Source: Sipunculus nudus (lineage: Eukaryota > Annelida > Sipuncula > Golfingiida > Sipunculidae). Taken from it: a stretch of DNA of 64,000 nt. The position numbers and the translations under genes are program-made. The first letter of the stretch is position 1; each line of letters starts with the position of its first letter. The stretch is taken from the NCBI GenBank assembly GCA_026874595.1, contig CM049319.1, positions 66,083,417 through 66,147,416 of the forward strand, given 5' to 3'. The notes beneath the pieces were generated by a model. That model worked only from the letters and a program-made list of their open reading frames with translations, searched no databases and was not told where the DNA came from. Shown piece after piece: positions 45,851-59,044 of the stretch.

Positions 45851-47500
45851 TAATGTTACTTATTAATATTGAAATAAAAGAGAATAATAAATTTCCTTAG
45901 CCACTAAACAATTTCTAAATAATTAGCCTTATAGTAAGTTAAATATGAACCAGTGATAAATCTTTTTTATCAGTTATTTAATCAAGGTTAAGGGCCTGTG
46001 CATCATGGTAATAATTATTTGGTTCCGTCATAGAAAAGGAGAAAGCCTGACGCACACCTTCCCTGGCCTGGTGTTATCATCCAGGAACACGCTTTGATCT
46101 CTGCCCGGCACCTGTTTGATCTACATTGGTTTGCACCCGACCCTACGCTACGCCTGGCCAAGCGACGTTTATAGTGTACGCAGCAGTCGGCTGGTCGCAT
46201 GACTAAGGTTTAGGACATCAGATCACCGTTGGGACCAAAATAAGTGGTTATAAAACGGAAAAACGATGTGACAAGCAGCCAACCAAATGCCAGTCAACAA
46301 ACAGTCGACAGGCATCAGGCTCCGCCAAGAAATCACGTGAGGGCCATTATCTCTGAGCCTGTGGCTTGTTCAAACGGTTGCCGGGGCGATGAGCTGTCAC
46401 TCAAAACGAAATGAACAACATTGGCTCCGTGTATTCCTCGCTTGGCTGGTTAACCGTTTTTGTCTTCCACCACAGGGTCTCATCTGATTGGACCAAAATA
46501 CAGTGCTCCCCTCTGGTGTAGCGATTCAGGAAGCGAGGTCAAAACAAACAGCGCTAACGATATAGGTAGTAGGCTTATAGGTAAAGCGCTGTGTAAATAG
46601 CGTAGCTATTCCGAGGTTTAAATTTGTGATGAATAGAACGAACAAAATCTAGACAATGAAAAAGTGGTCGCTATTTTTATTTTTTTTTAGGATAAAATAC
46701 ATTTTTCATATGAAGAAGGACTTTAAACACATTTTTTCTATATAAAACCTTTTGGAATGAGGTGTTTATGCTTTCTGGTACTTTTTTTATCGCTGAAATT
46801 GTCATCTTCGAAAATGTCTTTTTTTACTGTTGATTTACACATATTTTAGAATTTCGTGAGAACGTCATGTGATCTATGAATATTTTATCACAGTGACATT
46901 TATAACTAGACGAAGCATGGGAATCGTCAATGTTAAATACTGAGGATTCTTTGCAAATGTTAAACCTAAAGTTTATTTAGATGATTTAGATTTAAATCAG
47001 CAAATATCAATGAAGTTAAAAAATAACCGGCATGTATTTACACTTTTTAAAGTAAACTTTTACACGGTCTTCAAAAAAAGGGCTACAAAGGGGCACGCAG
47101 CTTTACAAACCTGGCCTTATATATGTAAACAGGTTTCTACGTGACCACGCCCATTTGATAATACCTGCGCCGGCACGGTGTTATGCTTTGCTATACCATC
47201 TATATCTAATGTATAAAATCGGCTTGAATAGAAGCTTGGATAGAAGCGTTAGCTTTCTGTTGCCTCGGGGGCGTAGCACGTTAGTAAATTTATGATAACT
47301 GCGGCTGACAGAACTGCGGCTTAGATCGACAGACATACCTTACTCTTACCGTGCATGATCAATATATGATTTACAAAACACGGACAGTTGTTATGTCTCC
47401 CAGTGATAGCCACACTGACAACCAGGCATGCACGGCTGGTTACTAAAGCGGATCTCGGAAGCCGCATGTTGAAGATTATGACGGGAAACTATTGATCTTT
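45851..47500. other. Intergenic, GC-richer patch
   Basis: 46010-46460 is richer in GC than its surroundings but has no clear gene. A lone CTGGTGTAGCGATTCAGG at about 46514 matches one end of the 35449 MITE family. A promoter region for the GPCR is possible but unsupported. Confidence 0.3.
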
Positions 47501-47504
47501 GATT

Positions 47505-48218
47505 TTATTCAACAGGTCTCAGTCTGTGATTATGTAATTCAACAAGTCTCAGTCTGTGAGTATTTTATTCAACAGGTCTCAGTCTGTGAGTATTTTATTT
47601 AACAAGTCTCAGTCTGTGAGTATTTTATTCAACAGGTCTCAGTCTGTGAGTATTTTATTCAACAGGTCTCAGTCTGTGAGTATTTCATCAACAGGTCTCA
47701 GTCTGTGAGTATTTTATTCAACAGGTCTCAGTCTGTAAGTATTTTATTCATCAGGTCTCAGTCTGTGAGTATTTCATCAACAGGTCTCAGTCTGTATTTT
47801 ATTCAACAGGTCTCAGTCTGTGATTATTTTATTCATCAGGTCTCAGTCTGTGAGTATTTCATCAACAGGTCTCAGTCTGTGAGTATTTTATTCATCAGGT
47901 CTCAGTCTGTGAGTATTTTATTCAACAGGTCTCAGTCTGTGAGTATTTAATTCAACAAGTCTCAGTCTGTGAGTATTTTATTCAACAGGTCTCAGTCTGT
48001 GAGTATTTCATCAACAGGTCTCAGTCTGTGAGTATTTTATTCAACAGGTCTCAGTCTGTGAGTATTTTATTCAACAGGTCTCAGTCTGTGAGTATTTCAT
48101 CAACAGGTCTCAGTCTGTGAGTATTTTATTCATCAGGTCTGCGTCTGTGAGTTTCTTTATTCATTTTTTATTCAACAGGTCTCCGTCTGTGAGTTTTTTA
48201 TTCAACAGTCTGTGAGTA
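47505..48218. repeat. 30-bp minisatellite
   Basis: About 24 copies of a unit beginning GGTCTCAGTCTGTGAGTATT and closing TTATTCAACA, in two main lengths: 30 bases, and 29 bases where TTTATTCAACA reads TTCATCAACA. The array frays at the right end (GCGTCTGTGAG, CCGTCTGTGAG). Confidence 0.97.
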
Positions 48219-48550
48219 TGTATATAAACATATATTTTCGTAACAAATTTAGGTCTTAAATACCAATTAAAACTTGGCAGGCATTTTGCAAGCCAAAAAA
48301 TTTCGCGATATGTTAAGGTTATTTTATTTATGAATGCAATATAAGGATCTGTTTTAAACAAAGAATCTGTCTTAACCAAAATTGGCAGTTTCTTTTTGTT
48401 TGTTTACAAAATCAGGTTTAAATTGAATGAACATATGATATAATTTCACTTCCTTAAAAATATACAAAACAAATATCAATACTAAATATCTGAAGATCAA
48501 AATATTTTACAGAGAATATTATTCATTTGAATTAAAGCGTGTGATTACGA

Positions 48551-48596
<46 letters not shown>

Positions 48597-50058
48597 CTAC
48601 AAGTATTATTTCTCTGTGTCCAAACCTGGATTTCATAGAGTTTTTCGTAATAACCGTAGGCAATTCATGCATTTAATATATTCTCACACAACTTGCAACA
48701 TTTGAATCAATGCCAATTAATTTAGCTTAGAGTAGAAAATGTGATCAAAGGTGAAATTTTTCTTAAAAAAGAAACAGTCACAGGTCTTAATTATAATAAT
48801 TCCAATACAGAATATTGAATGCCCCTTATATAGAAGCTTTCATGAGTTTGATCAATTTGGATTTCACTCGGTATTTGCACAATAACAAAATCCTGTTGAA
48901 GTCACTTAAGATCAATTTACTCATGCGTCAACTACACTGGTTGATAATAAATTTTCTTTTCTTTTCTTTATCCTATTGAACACATGTTCTTGGTGTCTTT
49001 CTCTCTGTAGTTAATGTAACCAAAGGGTATTAATGTCTTTTAATCATACCTTTCAGAAGAATTCACCCGCCGAGGAGCAGCTCGAATGAAGTGGTTACAG
49101 GAACCAGGCTCAGGGATTAAATCAACTTAATCAGGACAGCAAGAGGTCTGTGAGTGTCTGGCAAATTGGTAACTCACTGTATATATGGTGTGTCTTTAAA
49201 AGATAGAAGATAAGACTTCATGGACTTGGGTGCACGATCTCCAGCAGAAACGTTTTGCCGTTGTTTCTATCTCTCCCAAATCATGCCTTATGCAGTAGAG
49301 ATCATGAACTTATGATCGAGGACATGGAGTTAAAGTTAATCTGTTCATCCGAGAAAAGAAGAAACATCACGCGTGTCTTAACTTGCATTTCTTTTGTAAA
49401 TATTACTTAAAAGAGCGATTTCCCAATTGACCTGGAAGGAAAACTTCTTGTACCATTGGCATCACGCAAGCCAGCTTTCCAATGTTGTATTTCTAAAGCT
49501 CACTTTTGCGTTAATGTTGCATTTTTACATCCTAAAGACACTGCCAAAAGGATCAATAGGAACACAGCTTGTTGTCGTTTTAGGGATTTAGACGAAAACA
49601 TATTTAAAGTCAACAGGTGTATTGGTCTAAAAATAATCATTATAGGTTGTTTTTCATCTGGCAGGCAATTCATAAAGTGAAGCAAAAAACCTTTGTAGTT
49701 AAACTAGCGACCTAAGAAACGTTTCCAACATTCGAACATGTGGAAAAAATATGAGAAAACTTTATCTGTTATAATGAGATAGAAGAAAGCGAGAGTGTTG
49801 ATAAGGACATATAAAATAGCTAATTTTCTAGGTGGAGGCACATGTTACATTTGTTATCGAGTGAACTGGAATAATTGTGTGGACTGGAGTTGCCTATGAA
49901 AAATTGCACGGTTGCTTTTCCAATTGGAACTCCAATTGATGCATATTTTATGAGGTGACGTTTCAAGGGTGCTGTAAAATACTCATATGGATCATTTCAC
50001 AACTGGCTTTTTTCGTTATTAAGTGTATTGGGAGTCCTGTTGAAGAGAGAAAAAAAAC
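48219..50058. other. Region upstream of the GPCR
   Basis: An AT array at 48552-48591. A patch at about 49057-49145 follows CCTTTCAG and is richer in GC, so it could be a 5' UTR exon, but nothing confirms it. Confidence 0.3.
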
Positions 50059-50293
50059 ATGAGTGGGTTTCCAATTGGTGGTCCGAAGTACATTACCCAA
50101 CACACAGGTGTAGCCGTGATATATCTGAGTATTTGTGCCGTGGCGTCCTAGGTCGGGACATTGGGGAATATACTGGTGCTTTTTTCCATAATATTTTATA
50201 AGCAACTTTCTTCGGCCAGAAAAGTCTTGATCATCAACGTCGCCATTGCGGATCTGTTCGTCACTGCTTTTGCCAACCCCATGGGAATTGTAG
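50059..50293 (+). CDS. GPCR exon 1: N-terminus, helices 1-2
   Basis: The ATG at 50059 has A at -3 and an in-frame TGA 18 bases upstream. The frame reads MSGFPIGGPKYITQHTGVAV, IYLSICAVAS, then TAG, then VGTLGNILVLFSIIFYKQLS and a helix 2 containing NVAIADLFVTAFANPMGIV. The donor is TAG|GTAAGC, phase 1. The residues before the TAG look like the first half of helix 1 in the same frame, which argues for one exon broken by a stop. The alternative is that the TAG is a splice acceptor and the true start is on an upstream exon. Confidence 0.8.
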
Positions 50294-52900
50294 GTAAGCA
50301 TTTTTATCATTATGCCACAGAAAAAGTTTACTGATTTTTTTCACGGATTCTTTTTTTGTGTGAATGGGAACCAAGGTTTTAGTGCGTGTAACAATTTTAA
50401 AATGTATTAAACTTACTATGAAGCATTTCCAGAAATGTTTCACAATTCAAAGCGTCTGACATATTATACATGTTGTTACGAAGAGAAATTGGTGATGGGA
50501 AAATTCTGGGCCGTTATGGGAGTCGAACCCAGGTCGGTGGCGTACAAGTGCGGCGAACCTACCGCTTCGCTAGCAAAGCATGCTTCACTAACAGACAGTT
50601 CGGTCCGCTTTTATGCCACCCCGTAACACCCCCCCCCCCCCCCTTAAGAGCGTTCTGCTATCAGAACAAGACTAATTATCCCAGGAGTCGCACTTTGGTG
50701 AACTTATTCCCTGGGCCACAAAGTTAACCGTCACGTTAGACAAGCCCCCATTTTGTTACGAAGACAAATAAATGAGGGGAAAATCCTGGGCCTATCTGGG
50801 AGTCGAACCCAGGTCGGTGGCGCACAAGTCCGGCGTAAAGCTCTTGCAACAATCCAGAAAGTAAACTGAAGTCCAAATGCATAAAATCCAGGAGAAAGTC
50901 TTTGAAAATCTATTATTGCCGCATTAGTCGGATAAGGTCCTAGAACCTGACACACGCTTCTGCGTCCGCTTGAATCTTCTCTGTTCTCTGCCTTCTCGTT
51001 CTAAAACACACCCCTTTATATACCTTCACATCTCAAGCCGAGAATTTTCCACTTCTCGAACAGTTTATAAGATCCTGCACAACACAGTCTACACGCGTTT
51101 CAGGAATTCTCCAGAAAAACAGCGCTGCGCATTCCCACACACCAGGCCCATCACGTGACCCACGACCGAGCGTGAAAACCCAAGGCTAAACATGACAACG
51201 AGAGTTCAACCAGTACGGATTAAACACAGAATGTAATACGCGGCCAGACACGAGCGCCACAACAGGAGTTACGCCCGTGTCACACAATAAAAAGAGCACC
51301 TGTAACAATGTAAACATAAGAAAAAAAAAGAATTAACCTTATTTAAGAAATTCAGAAGTAAGAATTTGTAAGAATTTAAGGTTAAAAAAAAATAAAATAA
51401 CAACTATTTTGAAGGGATAATCTGAAACCGTAGGGGAAATCTCAAATCAATTTCAAGCAACGGGGGGGGGGGTAATCTCAAATCAATTTCTGTTCAGATT
51501 TCTGAATAACCCCCCCCCCCCCCTCCGACCCCGGTAATCTGAAGAGAGGGTAATGTGAAATGGCTACACCAGTTGGACACCGCCAGTGCCTCTGGTAAAG
51601 ACATGGTGAAATCTCGAATGTAGTCACGACTTCGAGCCCCCTTAAATTTGAGGCTTAATAAAGCTTAATAATATATTCCCACATCGTATGCCTTCATCCT
51701 CATTCAACAGACAGCGCCACCAAGTGGCCATGGATCTATCATTATGAAAAAAGGAACAAATATAGTCAATGACTTCTAATAATTTCACCTCTGTAAAATC
51801 AAAATTTCATTTTTTTATAAAGATAAAAAACCTTGATATAATGTTGTAAATATGAAGTATACATATCAACACACCCATATAAAGCTCATTATAATATCTG
51901 ATTATTCAGATTGCAGGAATAATACTTCGGACTGTTGCTAGTGTACATCCAAAAGTTAATCAATTAAAATTTAAACATTATAAACATCTGCTGTTACTTA
52001 AGGCTGCTCCCATAAAATGTCGCCACTGCAACCAAGCCCCGGGCATGGGGTAAGACGTAGCTTAGTGGACAAGGCGTTGTACCTTGGAGCTGAATGTAGC
52101 CGGTTCGAATCCCGTGTAGATGCCTCAATGGTATAATGGTTAAACCTTCCTAGAACCTCAGAGATTTCCTAAATCAAGATGGATCAATTAGGTTCTTTTC
52201 TTCTTAATTTTGACAACCTGGTCGTTTAAGGTAAAGGTATATAATTATAGGCAGGGGCGGATCCAGGATTTAGGAAAAGGGCCTGGGGTGGGGGTTAAAC
52301 CAAGGAGGACTAGTAAAAACCTAAAAAAAAGATCACCAGGTCCGGTGAAAAAAACACTGAATTTTTTCCCGTCGCACTTTTGTCCTTTCGTCCTGTGAGG
52401 TTCTCATTCTGCGGCTATTTCTCGATTTGTTATAATTATAATGATTGAATAATCAATTTTATTTTAAAAATAAAAAAAATCAAACATAGGTTCTTCAGAA
52501 AATAAAAGTGGCAATAATAATAATCGGCCAAAATAGAAGTAATGACAAAAAATTTACATGAACGACTCATTTAACAAATGCCTCGAAAAGCGACAAATGT
52601 TTCCAGGACCTAGACTATGGATATCGATTTTGTTGTTATTGCTCCCTCAGCGTTTAATCAGCGTCGAGTTTTCGCTGTTTTTCTCAACAGCAAATGATTT
52701 GTGCACGCCAAAATACAGACAAGTACCGCGATGTGTTCCTGGCTATTGTAGAGCAGGCTCAAAATAGAATATTCTTATTTTTATTCACTACGATTGGCAG
52801 TGGCGTCAACTTATCCTCAAGTATGGGGGGGGGGGGGGGGGGGGGGCTCGCAGGCGTGGGACGATAATCAAAGTTAGGACAACATTTTTATAAACGGACA

Positions 52901-52989
<89 letters not shown>

Positions 52990-55900
52990 TTATCCGTGTG
53001 ACATATTTCAAATATATACAAATTAAGTAGAAGGTTTAACAAAATAAGGAATTATGTTTCAAGTATATGTTCACTCTTAATCAGTTTTAGCTTTGTCGTA
53101 TTTTGCAGTAAACTTATGAATTATTAATATATTTCATTTTCAATATATAGATATTAATCTCTTAATCTCAGGAGGGTGTGATTGCATTGATCGTCCCCTT
53201 CCTTGCTAAACAGCGGGGGGATATACAACCCCCCCCCCCCCTCACCCCTAATTGACGCCCCTGCCGGAGTCTTGTTTGCTGAGAAAATGTGCGTTAAGCA
53301 ATCCAGTATAGTTTACTGATAGTAGCACCCCAGGAAATACGGATACCTGCTTAAGATCTCCTTCCGAAAACCATCCCCCCTTATCTGACAATAAAGACAA
53401 AATTCCTCTGCCAGAAAATCCTGATTGCCTTTAGTCTCACCATATATCAGGAAAAATATTCATCCCGATGCAAAAACAATTTCCCCAATTTTCATCACTG
53501 AATTATTCATGATTGACGCGGATTTGTATAAAAAATCCAGCAGCATGGGCTAATATTTATGATGGTTAAACGAAACAATTGACACGTGCAATACTCTTTA
53601 ATTTCTAAATATGAGATGTTTAATTAAAAGATTGGTTAGGATAATATGGCGAAACTTTAAACTTATGGACAGAAAAATATCGAAATGAAAAAAGATATAT
53701 TTTATTCTCCTTAAATGTGAAGGGAACAAAGTGTACATGGTTACCAAACCTACAAAAAATAAGAGGGACATGTCCCACTCCCTCTTAAAACAATGCTTGA
53801 AACACTTCTTTTTGCTGTCAGAATCTTCGAGAATCGCAGGCAGGGACAACCCCTCATATAACACGACTCCCTGCGACTGTTTGCGACCATCATGCTCTTG
53901 TTTGCAATATAGTATAGGTATACATGTTGTAATTGTCTTTGCTTGTCTATGATTTTATCCCTCTACTCAAAACACACTATGGTTTGATACTGTTGTCTAC
54001 ACTATTTTCTAAAACATGCAAGGACACGATATGATTTTCTAACATTGCCCAAACCCAACGATTTTCCTGAGCTACGACTTTGGAAAGGAGAAACAAATGG
54101 ACGCCCTCAAACGCATTGATTTCCAATGACCCGCTGCAGAAGAATTGTAGGGGATCGCATTGTGTGTGGCCTGCTAAGGACTGTCACGGCAGATTCAAAG
54201 TAATCGGATTTTTTATATATTGATTTGAAGGAGTTAATCGCATGCAATTTTATATGCTAATTTAAGAAAGTATGTTTATTTGCAGAACTCCATTTTCTTC
54301 GAGACAATGCGGTAGTATGCGCTTAACCTGGCGTTAACCAGAAATGCAGAACTATTTCAGCGCACTTGAAAAAAAAGTCTTTTTACTTTGCGAATGACGT
54401 CAATAGTTGCACAAGCTTGTGCTCGTTATCACCAGTAAAAATAAATATGAAAGTAAAAACAGAATACTAAAACAAAACAATGAATTCCCTGAATATTACA
54501 AGCTACAAAGGCTAAAACAAACGCTCATACTTGTATATACATGTATCAGTATGTATATATACCGTATAAAGTATTCCATCGGACCCCTCTTAACCACCAT
54601 CCCAATAAATGCGACCCAGTCGAATTTCTTAAGGGACATTTCAAAAGAACCAAAAAAAAATTAATAATAATGATAAATAAAAAATAATAATAGGAGCATT
54701 TGTCTAGGATACAGTTGGAAAAAATGTATGAATCGTATTATAAATGTTGCCATACCCCAGGTAGAAGTATTTAATCTTGAAATTTACATAGCTGTTTGCC
54801 TCAAACGAATACCTTTTTATGTTAGGTAAGACTAGTGGCAGTACCTTCATTTTAATTTATTTTTCTGTTCTATTAAATAAAAAAAGTGTTTTCGTATCTT
54901 ATATATTTTTTATTATTATCATATTAAGTTTAATAACAACATTAACAAACGACGACCCACTAATTTCACACAGGAAATTTGGAAAAGTTGTGAGTAATGT
55001 AGTACCTTGTAAAGCACGTACTTATTGGCGGCACTCAAAGAAACATATTTACAGTTTGCCTAAAGTTATCGTTGGACCTAATTAATGCAAATACCTTGGC
55101 AATCAGATTTTTGTGTTTTGTTCAAAGAACAACAATATGCCGTTGTTATCTCAGATATAACACGGGAATATTGTGGACCTGCAAATGTCCTGCCATGGAT
55201 GAACCTAAACTTTATTTATTTTACATGGATTGTACATCTATTTATAACAACTAATACGAGGCACTCTTAAGGGATGGGATGGTGGCGTTCGATAGGCCTT
55301 AGAGGTGGAGAAAACCAGATATCCGGAGAAAACCACCGGCCTTTGACTAGACACTACAACCCACTCTCATGGCATCTCCGGGGATCGAACCCCGGCCGCC
55401 AGCGGAGAGTGCCCTGTTTACCACTCGATTGTCCAAGCCCCTTTGAAGGCCTTTGGTCATATGGTCTATCTAACGTTTCGTGGCGTGTCTATATATAGCT
55501 TTTTGCTTTTTACTAATCCCAGTAGAAGCCTTATGTTTTATTTTAAACCAGTTTTAGGCCCATTTGATATAATGCTGAAAAATATTGATACATGAAGACG
55601 ATAAAAGAAAACGCAAACTATGAAACGAGTTATCGTGAGATACCGATAATATCGCCCATCTCTACTTCCTGTCGTTGTATCTGACGTGTATGAGGTTTAA
55701 TTTAACAAAACCTACAACGCTTGATCGCCAGACCCGGGCACTTCAGACGTTCGTTACTGCTCGTGAAAGTGTCATTTGTGTAGCAAGTTACATTTCCAAC
55801 ATTTTGCAACTTAACCGACCTGTCAGATCGTTACGCTCATCTGGCGACGAACTTCTGATTGTGTGAAAAGGGTGGCAGGAACTTCCATGTGGCTCGGCAC

Positions 55901-58900
55901 ATGAGTGGAATTTCTTACCGGATGACATCCGGAAAGTAAGAAGTCTGACTGCCTCTAAAAGGTTTTAAAATCATACCTCTGACTGAACTAGATCATGTCA
56001 TTTTTATGAACTGGTTGGAATCTAAGAAGCACATAATGACACTAATTAAAGGGACCCAATCGCCTATCTGACCATTATAAACTAAAGGTAATCCCTACAA
56101 GCTTTCATAAAAAATAGGCCAGAAAATGTGGATATCACCTCACACAGGCTGCTCTTTTTGTTCATATCGACATGGTTATAATATGTAGGGGCCCGCCAAA
56201 CTAACCAAAACAAATTTAACAAGGGCATCTGGCAGCATGTTAGATAATTCAGAGCTTTGCAAATGGCGTTTTGCAACAAGTGACCTTTCTACCACTACAT
56301 ATACATGCAACCTTCAACTTTAGGTTACATGTTTTTCCCCTATGTCAACATTGATGTGTTTACAAACATGCTGTTGATAAACAAGTTCATATATCCTTCA
56401 CGAAGGCCTTATAAGAAATTTTCACAACCAAAATTACCCTTAGATTATTAATATATAAACAGAGGAAGCAAAAATAACATAAAATCCTTTAACAAAAGGG
56501 GGAATGGGCACCTTTAAACATATTTAACATCCATCAGGAAAGCTAAATTTTGTAATAGTCGATATTTTAGTCGATTTTTTTTATCGATGATAGGGTTTTA
56601 GCTATTATCTATATATTAATAGCGTAAGGCGATTTTTGTGATTTTCCGTATCTCCTCTGATACCGCCGTACGGATTGCCGTGATTTTCGACATACATATG
56701 CTCTGGGTTTGTCCGAAGAGATTCCGCCCCCTTTTATTTGCAATATTTTCGTATTACCTGCATAATTAATAATTTTAATATTTGCTCCCCCGCGGGCGCC
56801 TCTTTTCTTTGTGCCTTCGGGCCTGGTAACACAATGGCCACAGAGTGTTTGATAGCGGGACAGAGTTTTTCTCCGGGGGCCCTATCTGGGCTTTTCTTAA
56901 ATTTGCGGTGACCGGCCCGAAATAATCCCCATTGGTGATCCCTTCTCAAAAGGCAACCTCCGCGCAGCGAAAAGGTCTATTGTGCACAAGGAGATCTCGC
57001 GTGAGGAAAATGCTCAAAAGGGGGATCTTTCAAAGAATGAAAATTTTCCGAGCGGTAGTGAATGCAGGGTAGTGAGTAAAACCCGAACCCCACGGTCCCC
57101 GGACCCCATAAACCTATTTCCTCATTTTCCATTATTTATACCGATAAAAACACCACTATTGATGATGTAAAGACAGAGCAAAGTCCCTAAATGTTAAATG
57201 ACCGATTCACTGAAAAATTTATAATTACAAAAATATTTCGATGAAGACGGACCTCATTTACTTGAATTTGCCGACTGTTAAATTTTGACGGACCCCAGTA
57301 ACCACCGCTAATATTTTTATTCATGACTAAAAGAGGACAAAACTAGCACTCATGTCACACACTAAATATAATATTTGTTATTTCAAATGAAAATATAATA
57401 GTGCGGACACAGTGGGGGAGATTTAATTTGAAGTGCACTAACAGTTGAGCGGACCTGAGACTGATATATCAGAGCACTTCCACATAACAACAGGTTTCGT
57501 GCTCCGTTCATAACAACCATGCAATTTTAAAGTTGGCAATAATATAAATACCGAAAGGAATTGTTGATTACTTGCATTTCAAGCAACTACAGGTTCCAAA
57601 ATAATGATTTTGTAAATGTTTTAAATTATAATACTTTTTAAAACGCTACACAAATGAAATAAATAGCAAATATAAAATTATGAATAAAAACTAAGACAGA
57701 AATGTTAAAATACAGATACAAACACAATAATAAATCACAAATGTGTCTTGGCTAAACGTGATGTCAAATACATGTATGTACTAAAGAAATGGTAAAACAA
57801 CAAGAAAACGGGGTCCGTGTAATCCGTGAGGTCCGTGCCCCAGGGTCCGTGTTTTTTTTATCAAATTTTGTTGCAAAACAGACTATATTTTTATGTTTTA
57901 ACTAAACATAATATTAAATATGTCTTTAGATACGATTATGCTAAAATATCTGGACAAATTACCATGAAAGTTTAAGAATTACAAATTTTTCTTGGGTTCC
58001 GGGATCCGGAGTGGGATCCGGGTTTAACACACTGCCTGAACGCAGTGACTGTCTTACTGGAAAACATTGGCTCAGCTTTCAAACAGAAAGGAGTGCGTTA
58101 TATTTAAAAATATATACAGCCATTAACTGTACCACATAATGTAATGCTACCACGAACTTTTGCGCAGCGGGATTGCCCGACCATGTGAGTGCTCATTTTT
58201 TGTGCGTTATAACAGGAATGCAATTATCGAGATCACGTCTCAGCGCTGTACTGTACTACCATGCAAGATAACAGGTTCTTTACTGGTGGATTCACGGGCG
58301 TGGACGGCAACTTTAGATGGCGATGTTCAGCATAATATATATTTTCATATAAAAATGATTTTATTAAACATAGCAAATTCTTCGAAAATTCTCCGGCCAA
58401 CCTCTCGGCTTCAATTAGAGTTTCATGCATAACACCATGCATATAATGGATCTATATATTAATAGCGTAACGCGATTTGTGTGAATTTACATGTCACCTC
58501 TGACACTACGGTTTGCCGTGATTTTTTACATATATATGCTCCGGGTTTGTCCGAAGACATTCCACTATTCGGACAAGAACGTATTCGTCCAGGTCATTCA
58601 GACTCCGACACAAGGTTAACTCAGAGACAGAACACTTATACCAAATGTCGGATTCAAAGAGACAGTAACATTGTACACCCAAGACATGAATCTATGACAG
58701 ACTATTTGACATCAGAACTAAATGCTCGCCCAAAACTGGTAGCACGGGTAATTGCTAGTCATTATTTATTTATCTATAAATTCGTGCTTGGTCGTTTAAT
58801 TCTTTCACCGCTTTTTATGTATAGCGCTTTGGAGCATGCTCTCTGTGCGACTTTTGCGTTAAATATAGAAACATGTCCATGTATAGTGATAGTTAAGATT

Positions 58901-58986
58901 GTTTCCAACTCTCCTCTCTCCACGCATTGAGCATTAATCCTTGTTTGTTACTAAAACCCATTGCTCGCACATTCCCCCACACACAA

Positions 58987-59044
<58 letters not shown>

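Noticed and set aside
47705-47950. Repeat peptide frame (SILFIRSQSV...)
   Set aside because: It comes from the 30-bp minisatellite, whose period is a multiple of three. It ends without a domain and has no promoter or splice support.
47505-48218. CRISPR-like array
   Set aside because: The unit is contiguous with no unique spacers, and the host is a eukaryote.
52050-52130. Functional tRNA genes at the A/B-box sites
   Set aside because: None of the heads (11157, 35762, 50496, 52050, 55445) gives a full cloverleaf with paired acceptor ends. They are followed by SINE bodies or are truncated.
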